From Hippasteria phrygiana (taxonomy: Eukaryota; Echinodermata; Asteroidea; Valvatida; Goniasteridae): a stretch of 64,000 bases of DNA. The notes beneath the pieces were generated by a model. It was not told where the DNA came from. It made no database searches and saw only the letters and a program-made list of their open reading frames with translations. The stretch covers positions 2,994,001-3,058,000 of the forward strand of contig JAZGUH010000451.1 in the NCBI GenBank assembly GCA_037893225.1. Reading direction: 5' to 3'. This document shows, piece by piece, positions 11,359 to 24,015 of the stretch (its first letter is position 1; every line of letters starts with the position of its first letter). The position numbers and the translations under genes were made by a program.

Positions 11359-12840
11359 GAGACCTAAGGTGTTTGTCACAGGGACAAACACAGAGCTGTT
11401 TCGGATTTGATTGGTATGTGAAGTATGAATGATCAAAAATTGCGAGTGAACTTCGAAATCATGTGAAATGATTAATGTGAAGTTTGCACCTTTAAGATGA
11501 CGTCACGTGACCCCTGATGACGTCATGATGACGTCATCATTCATTTTCATCTTTTACAGATAGCAACTTTGAAATTAATCGGACCTACGGTTCTCGAGAT
11601 ATGGGCCCTTCAAAAATGCACCTTTAAGATGACGTCACGTGACCCCTGATGACGTCATCATAACATCATCATATATTTTAATCTTTTACGCATACTGGCA
11701 CACCAACAAAGCAACTTTGAAATTAATCGGACCTACGGTTCTCGAGATATGGGCCATTCAAAAATGCACCTTTAAGATGACGTCACGTGACCCCTGATGA
11801 CGTCATCATAACATCATCATTTATTTTTATCTTTTACGCATACTGGCACACCAACAAAGCAACTTTGAAATTATTCGGACCTACGGTTCTCTAGATATGG
11901 GCCATTCAAAAATGCACCTTTAAGATGACGTCACGTGACTCCTGATGACGTCATCATAACATCATCATATATTTTAATCTTTTACGCATACTGGCACACC
12001 AACAAAGCAACTTTGAAATTAATCGGACGTACGGTTCTCAAGATATGGGCTACTCAAAAATACACCTTTAAGATGACGTCACGTGCCCCCCTGATGACGT
12101 AATCATGACGTCGACATCCTTAGACCATCTGTGAGTGGTGGTCTAAGTGTGTGCCAAGTCTCAAGTCGATCGGATTTCCCAAAGTGCCCAAATGCCCTGT
12201 TGGAAAAAAGACGTGCACAAACCCTATGCGAGAGGAGTCTGAAAATGGGAAACCCGAGAGACGAAAAAAACTGAGATTTGTACGCGGACCGCCACAACAT
12301 ACTCATGGTTACTGCCTTCCCAGAATTCCTTTGTTATCATATTGTTTTGGACCTAACATTTGAAATGGGCATATTTTGAGAACGGAGTGAGCTACGATCA
12401 CGAAAAGTTGGATTTAGGTACACGAAAATACAACGGTTAAAACTCCCGAAGGTTTTTTGTCATACGCGATTGCTAAAGATACAAAATTCGAGCCTGAATT
12501 TAATGACCTCCCATTGACGTCATGATGACGTCACGAAAATTTCACTGACGCAGGACCATTTTGGGCACCCAACTAAGACTTTGCAATAGAGAGAAATAAT
12601 GCTACTGCTTTGGTTTTTCAGATATGGGGTACACAAAATTGACTAATTAATATTCATGAAGGTCATAACTTGACAACTGCTGACGTCATCATGACGTCAT
12701 TGTTATATGCACATCAGCGAATGATGATCAATTATTGTTGGACTTCTCAGTCTGATTGAAGAAAGTTAAAGACGAAAAGAGGCGGCGAGAATGAAAATGT
12801 GCGTAATTCGAATGGTAGACAAAAAAGAAAAAAAAGAAAC
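11359..12840 (+). repeat. 1,482-bp tandem unit, copy 1
   Basis: The unit starts with GAGACCTAAGG and a hairpin in which GTGTTTGTC pairs with GACAAACAC, followed by GAGCTGTTTCGG. It contains four CRE/E-box subunits, the TGCCCAAATGCCCTGTTGG block, and ends in a purine run. It is nearly identical to 12841-14335. Related partial copies lie at 30.5-31.2 and 31.5-32.2 kb. Confidence 0.9.
11480..12130 (+). repeat. Tandem sub-repeat, about 147-bp period
   Basis: CCTTTAAGATGACGTCACG recurs at about 11493, 11626, 11773, 11920 and 12068, giving spacings near 147 bp after a first, shorter step of 133. Each sub-unit also holds CAACTTTGAAATTAATCGGA and CCTACGGTTCTCGAGATATG. The same array sits in the second 1,482-bp copy at 12965-13620. 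Confidence 0.85.
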
Positions 12841-14335
12841 GAGACCTAAGGTGTTTGTCACAGGGACAAACACAGAGCTGTTTCGGATTTGATTGGTATG
12901 TGAAGTATGAATGATCAAAAATTGCGAGTGAACTTCGAAATCATGTGAAATGATTAATGTGAAGTTTGCACCTTTAAGATGACGTCACGTGACCCCTGAT
13001 GACGTCATGATGACGTCATCATTCATTTTCATCTTTTACAGATAGCAACTTTGAAATTAATCGGACCTACGGTTCTCGAGATATGGGCCCTTCAAAAATG
13101 CACCTTTAAGATGACGTCACGTGACCCCTGATGACGTCATCATAACATCATCATATATTTTAATCTTTTACGCATACTGGCACACCAACAAAGCAACTTT
13201 GAAATTAATCGGACCTACGGTTCTCGAGATATGGGCCATTCAAAAATGCACCTTTAAGATGACGTCACGTGACCCCTGATGACGTCATCATAACATCATC
13301 ATTTATTTTTATCTTTTACGCATACTGGCACACCAACAAAGCAACTTTGAAATTATTCGGACCTACGGTTCTCTAGATATGGGCCATTCAAAAATGCACC
13401 TTTAAGATGACGTCACGTGACTCCTGATGACGTCATCATAACATCATCATATATTTTAATCTTTTACGCATACTGGCACACCAACAAAGCAACTTTGAAA
13501 TTAATCGGACGTACGGTTCTCAAGATATGGGCTACTCAAAAATACACCTTTAAGATGACGTCACGTGCCCCCCCCCTGATGACGTAATCATGACGTCGAC
13601 ATCCTTAGACCATCTGTGAGTGGTGGTCTAAGTGTGTGCCAAGTCTCAAGTCGATCGGATTTCCCAAAGTGCCCAAATGCCCTGTTGGAAAAAAGACGTG
13701 CACAAACCCTATGCGAGAGGAGTCTGAAAATGGGAAACCCGAGAGACGAAAAAAACTGAGATTTGTACGCGGACCGCCACAACATACTCATGGTTACTGC
13801 CTTCCCAGAATTCCTTTGTTATCATATTGTTTTGGACCTAACATTTGAAATGGGCATATTTTGAGAACGGAGTGAGCTACGATCACGAAAAGTTGGATTT
13901 AGGTACACGAAAATACAACGGTTAAAACTCCCGAAGGTTTTTTGTCATACGCGATTGCTAAAGATACAAAATTCGAGCCTGAATTTAATGACCTCCCATT
14001 GACGTCATGATGACGTCACGAAAATTTCACTGACGCAGGACCATTTTGGGCACCCAACTAAGACTTTGCAATAGAGAGAAATAATGCTACTGCTTTGGTT
14101 TTTCAGATATGGGGTACACAAAATTGACTAATTAATATTCATGAAGGTCATAACTTGACAACTGCTGACGTCATCATGACGTCATTGTTATATGCACACC
14201 AGTGAATGATGATAAATTATTGTTGTACTTCTCAGTCTGATTGAAGAAAGTTAAAGACGAAAAGAGGCGACGAGAAAGAAAATGTGCGTTATACGAATGG
14301 ACCGGTGGGACCGGTGTTGACAAAAAAAAAGAAAA
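12841..14335 (+). repeat. 1,482-bp tandem unit, copy 2
   Basis: This is near-identical to copy 1 for most of its length. The visible differences are three extra C in a C run near 13567-13575 and a divergent last 150 bp. That last part instead matches the end of the 31.5-32.2 kb relative, including GACCGGTGGGACCGGTG. The copy is therefore mosaic. Confidence 0.85.
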
Positions 14336-14874
14336 ACGAGAGATGTGTGACTGTTGATGAACAGTACACATAGCTTTTCCGCTCTGCATTTTTTTTTTTT
14401 TTTACATGAAAGGAATTAAGGAATAAAGAGTAAGTTTAAAGAGTGAAAGTATTAAGAGTGAAAGTATAATAAAGGTTGCATGAAATATACCTTAGATTTG
14501 TAGATATGTTTTCTTTGCGATGATAAGTATCGCACTTTGATGTGTTTTGGTTCATGTTGGTTCACGTCATTATGGTCTTAATTTGGAGAATTAAAAACAC
14601 AGAATTTAAAAAGGGAATCATTTACAACTCTATTTGTGGGGTTAGCACTGTACATTGTGTACAAATGATGTATGTGCGCGATGCGCGGATGTTCGAGTGG
14701 CCAATTTGTTTCTCTAGGAAGGTTAGGGGCAATTACCATAAATGGGCGTATCTAGACCGCTATTACGATCAAGCATATTCATGATTAAGTTAATTTATAT
14801 AACAAGCATCGCACGCATTATTCAGACAGCTATATAAGGTTGAACTTTTTGAAGTAAAAATATTTTGTCTAGCT

Positions 14875-14950
14875 ACTGTTGTGGCTATATTGGTAGAGCA
14901 CTGAAAGCTTTAGACTACAGAGGCCTGGGTTCGAATCCTCTGCCCGATTT
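14875..14950 (+). repeat. tRNA-related (SINE-like) segment, copy 2
   Basis: The same segment as at 9655, with an intact B box GGTTCGAATCC and the same non-canonical anticodon region. An extra ACTTTTTG lies upstream compared with the other two copies. Confidence 0.7.
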
Positions 14951-16018
14951 ATATTTCAAGGGTAAACACAACGTCTATTTATGACAATTGACCCTAACTT
15001 ACCTATGAAAAAAAATCACGCGTTCGGGTGTTTTGTAAGTGACGTGACAGGGTTATGTGATGCATTACATCATCTTTTGGAATTTGCGAGCGGGTAAATT
15101 GGGGGGGGGGGGGGGGTTGAAAAGTGGTTGAAAAATTGCGTAAATGAGCCAAACAAATCACAATTAAGAGAAAAGAACAATGTTTTATTTAGTAACAAAC
15201 TAATTGATTAAGATCAAAAATATGTTTCAAAAATAACTTCTGTTTTTGTTATTTTTAAATACAGTCTGTTTTATGGTTGTATATTGTATAAGTCTTAAGC
15301 TAGATAAAATTACAAAATGGAATAGATATGTCAAAGTAGGTGCAAGTTTAATGTTCAAGATGTGATTTTAAAGTAATGTGCCTCTTCTACCGACGCAGTT
15401 GAGTGAGATTCAGTCAGATGAGTGAACTGTCGAAATGTTGTGGGAACTTTGAAATTCACATTGGAGAAATTGGAAGCTTATGTGACACATAATGGTGTAT
15501 AACAGTTGTCAATGTGCACAAACATGATAATGAAGTTGGCTTGAAGTGCAAAAGTTCCAAAGATTGGATTTTGGTAGTTTGCCTGCGTGATTGGTCAGGA
15601 GTTAGAATAGTGTGCATATATGTTATGGCTGTTAGTCTAAAATGACATCTTGAAGTAAGACATCTTGAGTAAGCATATATAAAATACATGGAAACTTACA
15701 AACGTATGTTATATAAAAAATCAACAGTGCTGTTTAAAGAAGTGAGTGTTAAAACATACAAGGATAACTTGTGAGTGCTATAAAACAACTTTCAAATGTA
15801 GATAACGTGTTTTTACAAACGAACTTGAAAAAAATGAACACGAGGTGGCTGATGCAGAAGTCAGTTTGTTGGCACAATTATTTAATGTATTCTATTCTTC
15901 ATTTGAAACATTCATAACTGCAGAAATAATTGGGATAAGCTTCCGGTGCCTATACAGTTATGAAGGTTGCAAAGGGGAAATGTGATTTATTTGTGTGTGT
16001 GTGAGTTTGTATATGCCG

Positions 16019-16176
16019 GCAATCGTGGACCTAGGACAAAAGAATTCGAGCGTAGACAAAGGGGTCCACGTTTGACCTAACGTCCACGATTGAAAATCGT
16101 GTACAAAACCAATGGGAGGCCTTCCGAAAAAGTTAGAGTATAAACAAAAGAGGAACAATGGGAGGTCCACGATTGC
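16019..16176. mobile_element. MITE, 158 bp, 14-bp perfect TIRs
   Basis: Terminal inverted repeats are GCAATCGTGGACCT (16019-16032) and AGGTCCACGATTGC (16163-16176). Inside is a hairpin CACGATT/AATCGTG followed by CGTGTACAAAACCAATGGG. That motif matches the leader core of the larger repeat units. It has no coding capacity. GT microsatellites flank both sides. The superfamily is not assigned because no target duplication is clear. Confidence 0.85.
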
Positions 16177-18170
16177 ACCCGTTTGTGTGTGTGTGTGAGT
16201 GTGTGAAAGAGAGACCCAACTGCAGGAGTAAATATTTTCTTTTAATACGTTAAATTATATTCGTTTGCACTAATAAACAGAATTTTGTTAACAGAGTTTG
16301 CTGTTAACAAAACAAGTCTAGTGATGTTATCCACTTTTATATATCAGGTCAATTGAATCCAAAAATGAAGAGAAATTAGTATTTAGTGTTCTTATTTTCT
16401 CTAAAAACATTATGGGAGTTTGGCTCCCCCTTTCCATCGGGTATATTTAATTACTTAACGTTTACGTACAAAGCTGTAACTGACTTGCTTTCAGAAGAAC
16501 ATGCTATCCTCCACACACATTCCCAATTGGTAATCTGTACTTATAATCTATTATGTTCAAGAAAATATGCCACTTCTGCATACTGATCTCCTCGTTTTGC
16601 ATGACAGATTGCATTTGTAAATAGTGGGAAATGCATCATCAAACCTGTCAGATACTGAAGAAATGTATCTTTATCTGTCATTGTGCTGTTGCCTTGTTCG
16701 TCCTTATAACCTCAACTACACCCAGCCTGATATTTGTCCATTTCAGATAAATTCTGTGCAAGAGCAACCCAAATCTGAACTATTGAAAAGGATGAGTATC
16801 TTGATAGTAGCGTGGAGATGGGCCAATTTTTTAATTCTGCATTAAAATTTCACTTAAAACTTCATTGAATAATTCACACCCAAAGCAATAGTTTTGTTGC
16901 AGTATCTTTGTCAGATACAGTTTAATAAAAGGAATAAAAACATTCTGCAGTTAAAATGTCGTCTTCTTTTTTGTCAGTAAAATTTATTCTTTTGGGGCAG
17001 AAAGAAAATGCATGGTTTGAAAATTCTTTAATGGCAAAGAAAAACATGTGATTTCCAACCGAATTTATTGTGATTTATATTACTTGTTACTAGTATTTAG
17101 CTGTTGTTTTCTTAGCTTGGGAATCGATGGAGTTTGGGCTGCTGATCTGATTTAACTAAAGTTTTTGGTCTGATCAGCCAATTGGCTCCTGGTTTAGTCC
17201 AACGCGCTACGCTATGGCATTGTCAAAACTTGTCATATGAGGGCGCACTTTAAATATTTTCCCGTAACGCCAGGCAAACTCAACCAAAGTACTAAGAAAA
17301 ACGTAAATAGTTTATGCGAGTTAGGTACAACTTTAAACATGGGGGCATCATGGCGTCCAATATCTCCAGAACTAAATGTGGGATCTGGTTGAACTTCTAT
17401 TTCTATACAGATAGAGACACACATCTGCCTTAGCTTACACCAGTAGTCGGGTAAACTTTGAACCACTTAAGTTGTGTGCTGCCCCCAGCGTTGGTTTGTG
17501 GGATCTTCATACGGTTTAGTCAAAATGTGACTTCTTATATTGCAGACCATGTGAGGATTTTGGCATATATATCGTACGTGCTTTGATTCTGATTGCCGAG
17601 GAAGACAACGGTAAAATATACCGGCCTACCTGCATACCACGATTGACTCCAATTGGATGTACAGTTCTCTGGATATAGGACCTAAACGTATGCACCTTTC
17701 AGATGTTGTCACGTGACGCATGGTGATGTCATCACGACAGCACTTGTAAAAACAAACATTTACAACATGGTCTTTGTCTGAGTCAAGAATGGATTCAATC
17801 TGATCAACACTGTCATTGATCAGATTGACTATTCAGATTTTGCATATCTCTCGCGGTTGATTTTTCAACATTTTCTTCAGGGTTCAAAGGACTTTTCATT
17901 GCAACTTCCGGTCTGGTGACGTCATCAATCTTTGCCCCCACTCAACTTGTTCTTAGCATGAAGCCGATTACATACATCAATTATAAAGTGATTTCAGCAA
18001 ACTTCGCCACACACATCTACCGATTATTTATTATAAAAAAAATTCAACCTGCCGCTAGAGGGCGCTCGAACATTTTATGACGTCACAATTGTGTGTGTGT
18101 AAAGTACAACCTAGCCAGAGACTAACATCGTTGAAAGCAAGTGTACATATTTTTTCACTTTCAAATGATG

Positions 18171-18790
18171 AGGCACTTCCGTTTTGGACCGGAAGGAAGG
18201 GTCACGTGACTTTGCACGTAATATAAAAAATGAAGACCTTAGATTATTCTATCGGTTCCTGTAAAAATCAAAATCAGATCTCTCTCGATTGATTTTATAT
18301 TGATTTTCAAAGATTAAACTTTCAAGTTATAAGGCACTTCCGGTTTGGACCGGAAGGAAGGGTCACGTGACTTTGCACGTAATATAAAAAATGAAGACCC
18401 TGGATTATTCTATCGGTTCCCGTAAAAAGCAAAATCAGATCTCTCTCGATTGATTCTATATTGATTTTCAAAGATTAAACTTTCAAGTTGTAAGGCACTT
18501 CCGGTTTTGACCGGAAGGAAGGGTCACGTGACTTTGCACGTAATATAAAAAATGAAGACCCTGGATTATTCTATCAGTTGCCGTAAAAAGCAAAATCTGA
18601 TCTCTCTTGATTGATTCTATATTGATTTTCAAAGATTAAACTTTCAAGTTATAAGGCACTTCCGGTTTAGACCGGAAGGAAGGGTCACGTGACTTTGCAC
18701 GTAATACCAAAAATGAAGACCCTGGATTATTCTATCAGTTCACATTAAAGCAAAATCAGATCTCTCACGGTTGATTTTATATTGATTTTC
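18171..18790 (+). repeat. 161-bp CCGGAAG/E-box array, 4 units
   Basis: Units start near 18173, 18334, 18495 and 18656. The first carries the variant ACTTCCGTTTTGG, which is shared with the first unit of the 27.64 kb array. A separated unit lies at 19238-19390. Confidence 0.9.
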
Positions 18791-19560
18791 AAAAACTAAA
18801 TCTAGAAATCTTTGGTTGCTTGTAATCTGATACTTGATGACGTCATCGTGACGTCATTATCGGAAAACTCGAGAGCTATGTAAACTATGCTATCTGAAGC
18901 AGAAATCTGCATTATATCTCTTGCGGTTGATTTTTCAGCAAATTTTTTAGGTTTAAAGGTCTTTTCATTGCAACTTCCGGTTTGGTGACGTCATCAATCT
19001 TTCTCCACCTCAACTTGTTCTTAGCGTGAAGCCGATTACATACATCAATTATAGAGTGATTTCAGCAAACTTCGCCACACACATCGACCGATTATTCATT
19101 TTAAGCATTTTTCAACTTGCCGCTAGAGGGCGCTCGAACATTTTATGACGTCACAAATAATTTTTTTGTGAAGTACAACCTAGTCGGAGACCAACATCGT
19201 TGAAAGCAAGTTCCCATCTTTTTCCACTTTCAAATGATGAGGCACTTCCGGTTTGGACCGGAAGGAAGGGTCACGTGATTTGACGCACACGAGATAAAAT
19301 AAAGATCCTGGATTATACTATCAATTCCCACAAAAATCAAGTTCCGGGCTCTCACGGTTGATTTTATATTGATTTTCAAAGATTAAATCTGCTAATCTTT
19401 AATTGCTTGTAATCTGATACATGATGACGTCATCATGACGTCAGAGTAATATGCACGAGTTCAGTACAGGGTCTCAGTGTATGCCAACTCTCATTAAGAT
19501 TGAAGTTTGTTTAAGGGCAAAAGTGCCGATTAGAAAAAACGTGCATAAAGTTTATGGGGT

Positions 19561-19650
19561 TTTGGGGAGAAGAAGAAAAAGAAGAAGAAGAAGAAACTAG
19601 ATATAGTGTGTCTGTTTTAACAGAACACATGGCTTTTCCGTTTTTGTTTT
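19561..19650 (+). repeat. Unit junction with start hairpin
   Basis: A GAA microsatellite and ACTAGA precede the hairpin TGTGTCTGTT/AACAGAACACA (19607-19629, one bulged A). GGCTTTTCCG and a T-rich run follow. The stem sequence differs from the other junctions while pairing is kept. Confidence 0.75.
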
Positions 19651-21468
19651 TTGTTTGGTGAAAGATTGTTTTGCTGCGTGAGATGCAGTTTTTCTATAAT
19701 ACTAAAGTACGTTGTTTTACAGAATAAAAACAGTATTGAGTTTCGTAGGCCTATACTATAATGTCACTTAGAATATTGCCTACTAATGAGAAATTCGACT
19801 ACCCACCAAGTTTCGTGACAATCCGACGGATCTACCAATTTATATGTGTCTATAAATTACGCCTTTAATAACGTCATTATGATGTTCCACATCAATCGCC
19901 TCTATTTTTTACATATTATTTATGACCTAACAAACTTATTTCAAAAAGAATTTCGAAAGTAGTTTGTTTTGTTGACGGGATATGGCTTACAGATTCAAAA
20001 ACGTAACCATGTTAACATCATATTCAATTACCGGCCTTTCAACATACCAGGTTTCACCCTAATCGGTCCAACAACTGTCTAGATATGGCCCCTTTTAAAA
20101 ACGCACCTTTAAGGTGACGTCACGTGACACATAATGACGTCACTTCGGAGTTTGCATTCTTGTGACAATATCTGTATACCCACCAATTTTCGTGACGATC
20201 GGATGTACCCTTATACGTGTTTCAAAAAAAGCACATTTTGTGATGACGTCCTCATGACAACACACATTTTTCACATTTATATACAATTATGTATGATCTA
20301 ACAAACCTATTACAAAAAGAATTTCTAAATTAGCATGTTCTGTTGATGATATATGGCTTTAAGGTCCAAAAACTTAAACAATACTATAAAATCATATGAT
20401 GACGTCATCATGACGTCACATCAATTTTCATCTATAACATGTTCACCTACCAGCCTACCACGTTTGATCTAATCAGACCTACGGTTCTCTAAATATAGGC
20501 CATTCAAAAATGCACATTTAAGATTATGTCATGTGACACGTGATGACGTCATCACTAGGGCACTTGTGAAAGCAAACATTCGGAATGTGGTCTTGTCATG
20601 TGTCCAGATTGCAGTCTGATCAATGACTGTCAAATTTTGGGAGTAGAAATATATTTAAAAACATTTGAAAAATCAGTTGATGACGTCATCATGACGTCAC
20701 TTTGGATTATGTATGCTAGTGACAATATCTACCTACCCACCAATTTTCATGTCGTTATGTCAACATGACGTCACATACGTTTTTATCTAAAATACATGCC
20801 GGCTCATCTGCATGTCACAATTGAACACAATCACACGTACGGTGTGTATATATAGGACCTTCAAAATGCACTTTTTTGATGAGGTCATCGGGACGTCACA
20901 TATTTTGCCCGACTTTGTGCACATAATACGCCATACTAAAGCTATTGCAAAAGGAATTGATTCAGACCGCAAGTTTCACAATAGGCACAAATAGACACAA
21001 AGGTATGCTTCCCTTCTCCAAATATCTTAACTGAGTGAATGATGTTGGGTAAATATTTTATTTTGCTTACTGAATTGATTCAATTTCGTTATTGGTTATG
21101 ACCATCATCTTTACTTTTATGAAAGTCTGACATTTATCACAATATTTATCATCAGGGCTTTAGACACCATTTGAGAGAAGAACAACAATGTTACATATTT
21201 GTTTCAACAGAAAAATACATCAACTTTTGTTAGATTTGTTTGGCAAGGGGAACATGTAGTCCAACATAGCAACAAAATACAAATGATTGAATGAAATTCT
21301 CAATAATGTTTAATTCCACAATATGATGAGGCTATTATCGACACTTGCGGAGCCCGAGATGAAGATCAGCAATATATATATAATGTACGGCTTGCTACCC
21401 GATCAGTAAATTAATTTTCTTATTATCGCATCACGTCTCATTCCATGTGCTGTCCTCAACAGCCTCAA

Positions 21469-21568
21469 AAATACTCAAAAGAGGGCGCTCGACTAACCTA
21501 ACGGTCCCGAACTGCACTCGTGCAGTTTAATACCGTTAGGTCAGTCTAGCGCCCTCTCTTAAGTATTT
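21469..21568. repeat. Inverted repeat with 37-bp arms, GAGGGCGC type
   Basis: Arms 21469-21505 and 21532-21568 pair at 33 of 37 positions. In the loop lies a second perfect hairpin, AACTGCAC/GTGCAGTT, with a two-base loop. GAGGGCGCT in the arm recurs in other inverted-repeat elements of the window. It is probably a MITE or foldback element. Confidence 0.85.
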
Positions 21569-21599
21569 CTCCATTTGTGTAAAAACTTGGCACAACCTT

Positions 21600-21860
21600 T
21601 AATTTTGAGACTAATTGGGAATTGTTTGTGCAATACAAGGGAAGAAGGCTTTTGTTTTCTGTGAAATTAGATGCTCTTGGCATTGTTTATTTCTGCCTCA
21701 TTAGTTTTCACAAATTTTGCTGACATGAATCTTGAAATAACAGGTTGTATGTTTAGACACCTTTATCGAGGGGGGGGGGGGTTGTTGTTATTTTCCAAGA
21801 TTTTGCTATTCCTGACTGATTTTAATGGGGGTATTGTGGTAAATTATTTCCAAGTTTCTA
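21600..21860 (+). repeat. Dispersed repeat related to 40.84-41.54 kb
   Basis: The phrases GGAATTGTTTGTGCAATA, TTTTGTTTTCTGTG, GCTGACATGAATCTTGAAAT and GATTTTGCTATTCCTGACTG recur in the same order in the tandem copies at 40840-41540. A G tract lies inside (21771-21781). The ORF across it is not supported as a gene. Confidence 0.7.
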
Positions 21861-23829
21861 TTTCAAACATCAAACTCTTTACGTACAATGTGTATTGTAC
21901 ACGCACAAAGAAATAAAATATGCTGACAACGTGTGAGTTCAAATGATGCGACGTTATATGCACAGTGAGAAAACCTTTTTGAGATTGTGGTCTTATAACT
22001 GAAATATTATTTTTTCTACATGCTTACCTGAGCTGAATGTGGTTTTCTATGCGTGACTTCGCTGAAACTCCGTGCTAAAATGTTCTTTATCTCGCGTTCA
22101 CAGCAAAGGAAGTGATGATAACAACATTCACGTGTAATATTAACAAATGTGTACAGTATTTCCGCAATCTTAAAGCACGTTATGGTCACTCGAGCGCAAA
22201 TTTGGACACTTGCACCAAAAGCCCTGTGTAGAAAAAGTGTACGAAGTGTTGGAGTTGAGGAGGTTTTTGAACCGCGGTTTTGAAACAGGTTGCCAGGCCT
22301 GCTGCCCTCAGCATTGGTTTGTATACATGATCTAGCAATAGTAGTGTCCAAGTACGTGTGCGGCGTTTTCCTATTCATTAATTAAGTACGTCCGAAGACC
22401 CAACAAAACATCGGATTTCACCATTAAAACGACCACCAAAATACTAGATACGCCACTTGAGGAACAAGTGGAGTTCCATGATTAAGATAGAGGTACTAAG
22501 GTTCACCTACCATCCGGATAAAAAGTGAAATTTACCGTTCAATTCCGAGAGGCACATCGAGGAAAATCCATGCAGTCCGTACGCCATTGTATAATCATAG
22601 TGCAAGGAAATGGTATCCCTTGGCGCTCAAAGCTCCGTATACAAAGCACAGTTCCAAAAAGCACCGCAACAACACACAGGTTTACGCCAAACATGCACTG
22701 CTATATGATTTCGCTCGTACAGCGCAACTCCACACACAAGTTTACGTTGGATTGTAGGATAAATTAAGAACGTGCAACGTGACACCCATGGTTACACTGC
22801 CTTCCCAGAATTCCTTTGTTATCATATTGTTTTGGGGCTAAATATTGAAATGGGTATATTTTGACGCTGAAGAGAGCTATGATCATAGGAACTTGGAATT
22901 AGGTACACAAAAATACAGTGTATAAAACTTCTGAAGGTTTTTGTCATAAGAGATTGCTAAATATACCAAATTTTGACTTGAATTTAATTACCTCTAGATG
23001 ACGTCATGATGACGTCATCATGACGTCACATCAATTTTTTATCTGTAACAAATCCTGGCACATCAGCATTAAGACTGCACCCAATCGGACTTACGGTTCT
23101 CTAGATATAGGACCTGAAAGTGTGCACCTTTAAGATGACGTCACGTGACCCACGATGACGTCATCACAACTGTACTCGTCGAAGCAAACATTTGCAACGT
23201 GGTCTTGGCCTGGATCGAGTTTGTAGTCAATCCGATCAATGACAGTGTAAGTTTTTGAGTGTATAATGAAATTTGAAACATTTAAAAAATCATAGAAAAT
23301 CAGCCAATGACGTCATCATGACGTCACTTCGGATTTTGCATGCTAGTGACAATATCTGCCTACCCACCAAGTTTTGTGACGATCGGACCTACCCTTATAT
23401 GTGTTTCAAAAAAGCACATTTTTGATGACGTCATGATGACGTCATACATTTTTCACAATTATATGTAAGTATCTATGATCTAACAAACCTATTACAAAAA
23501 GAATTTCGAAATTAGCATGTTCAGTTGATGAGATATGGCTTAAGGGTTCAAAACTTTAAAAATTACTGCAAAATCGTATGATGACGTCATCATGACGTCA
23601 CGTCGATTTTTATCTATAACACAAGCCGGTCCACCAACAAACCAAGTTTGAGCTCAATCGGACTTAGGGTTCTCTAGATATAGGCCCTTCAAAAATGCAC
23701 TTTTGAGATGACGTCACGTGCCACGTGATGACGTCATCATGACGTCAGAGTAATATGCACGAGTTCGGTATAGGGTCTTAGTCTATGCAAACTTTCATTA
23801 AGATTGAAGTCTGTTTAATGGCAAAAGTG

Positions 23830-24015
23830 GCGGTGAGAATAAAACGTGTGCTTTGTCTATGGCATTTTTGATAGAAGAACAAGAAGGAGAAGAAGAAAAA
23901 AAAAAACAATCAGAACAAAAACAATGGCTTTTCCGAAAAATTTCGGAAAAGCCAACGAGAGATGTGTGACTGTTGATGAACAGTACACATAGCTTTTCCG
24001 CTCTGCATTTTTTTT
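23830..24015 (+). repeat. Unit junction with one array hairpin plus start hairpin
   Basis: A purine run and AGAACAAAAACAATGG lead into a hairpin GGCTTTTCCGAAA/TTTCGGAAAAGCC (23925-23952, 13 perfect pairs). This is followed directly by ACGAGAG, the ATGTGT/ACACAT hairpin and TAGCTTTTCCGC. As at 9.1 kb, the CGGAAAAGC arm has two possible partners. Confidence 0.8.

Larger units (their letters stand above)
14336..19594 (+). repeat. Large repeat unit, copy B (5.26 kb)
   Basis: The unit starts with the ACGAGAG start hairpin (14336-14381) and ends at the leader and GAA run (19561-19594). It matches 23953-29712 nearly base for base. It holds a tRNA-like segment, a G tract, a 158-bp MITE, about 1.5 kb of unique AT-rich DNA (16.2-17.5 kb) and a four-unit CCGGAAG array. 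No coding sequence is supported: short ORFs are conserved between the two copies only because the DNA itself is. Confidence 0.9.

Noticed and set aside
11515..12090. Hammerhead-ribozyme-like CTGATGA in the repeats
   Set aside because: CTGATGA is followed by the CRE palindrome, but the required GAAA after stem II and the third helix are missing.
12103..12363. Identical 67-70 codon ORFs at 12.1, 13.6, 30.5 and 31.6 kb
   Set aside because: Conservation is explained by recent DNA duplication. Overlapping ORFs on both strands are equally kept.
15958..17466. ORFs repeated in copies B and C (16624-16845 with 26098-26307; 17233-17466 with 26707-26940)
   Set aside because: Copies are recent segmental duplicates. 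One ORF already differs at its end, and no motif or codon bias supports coding.
22016..22378. 120-codon minus-strand ORF
   Set aside because: No recognisable motif, no splice context and no second copy. Possible by chance at this length.
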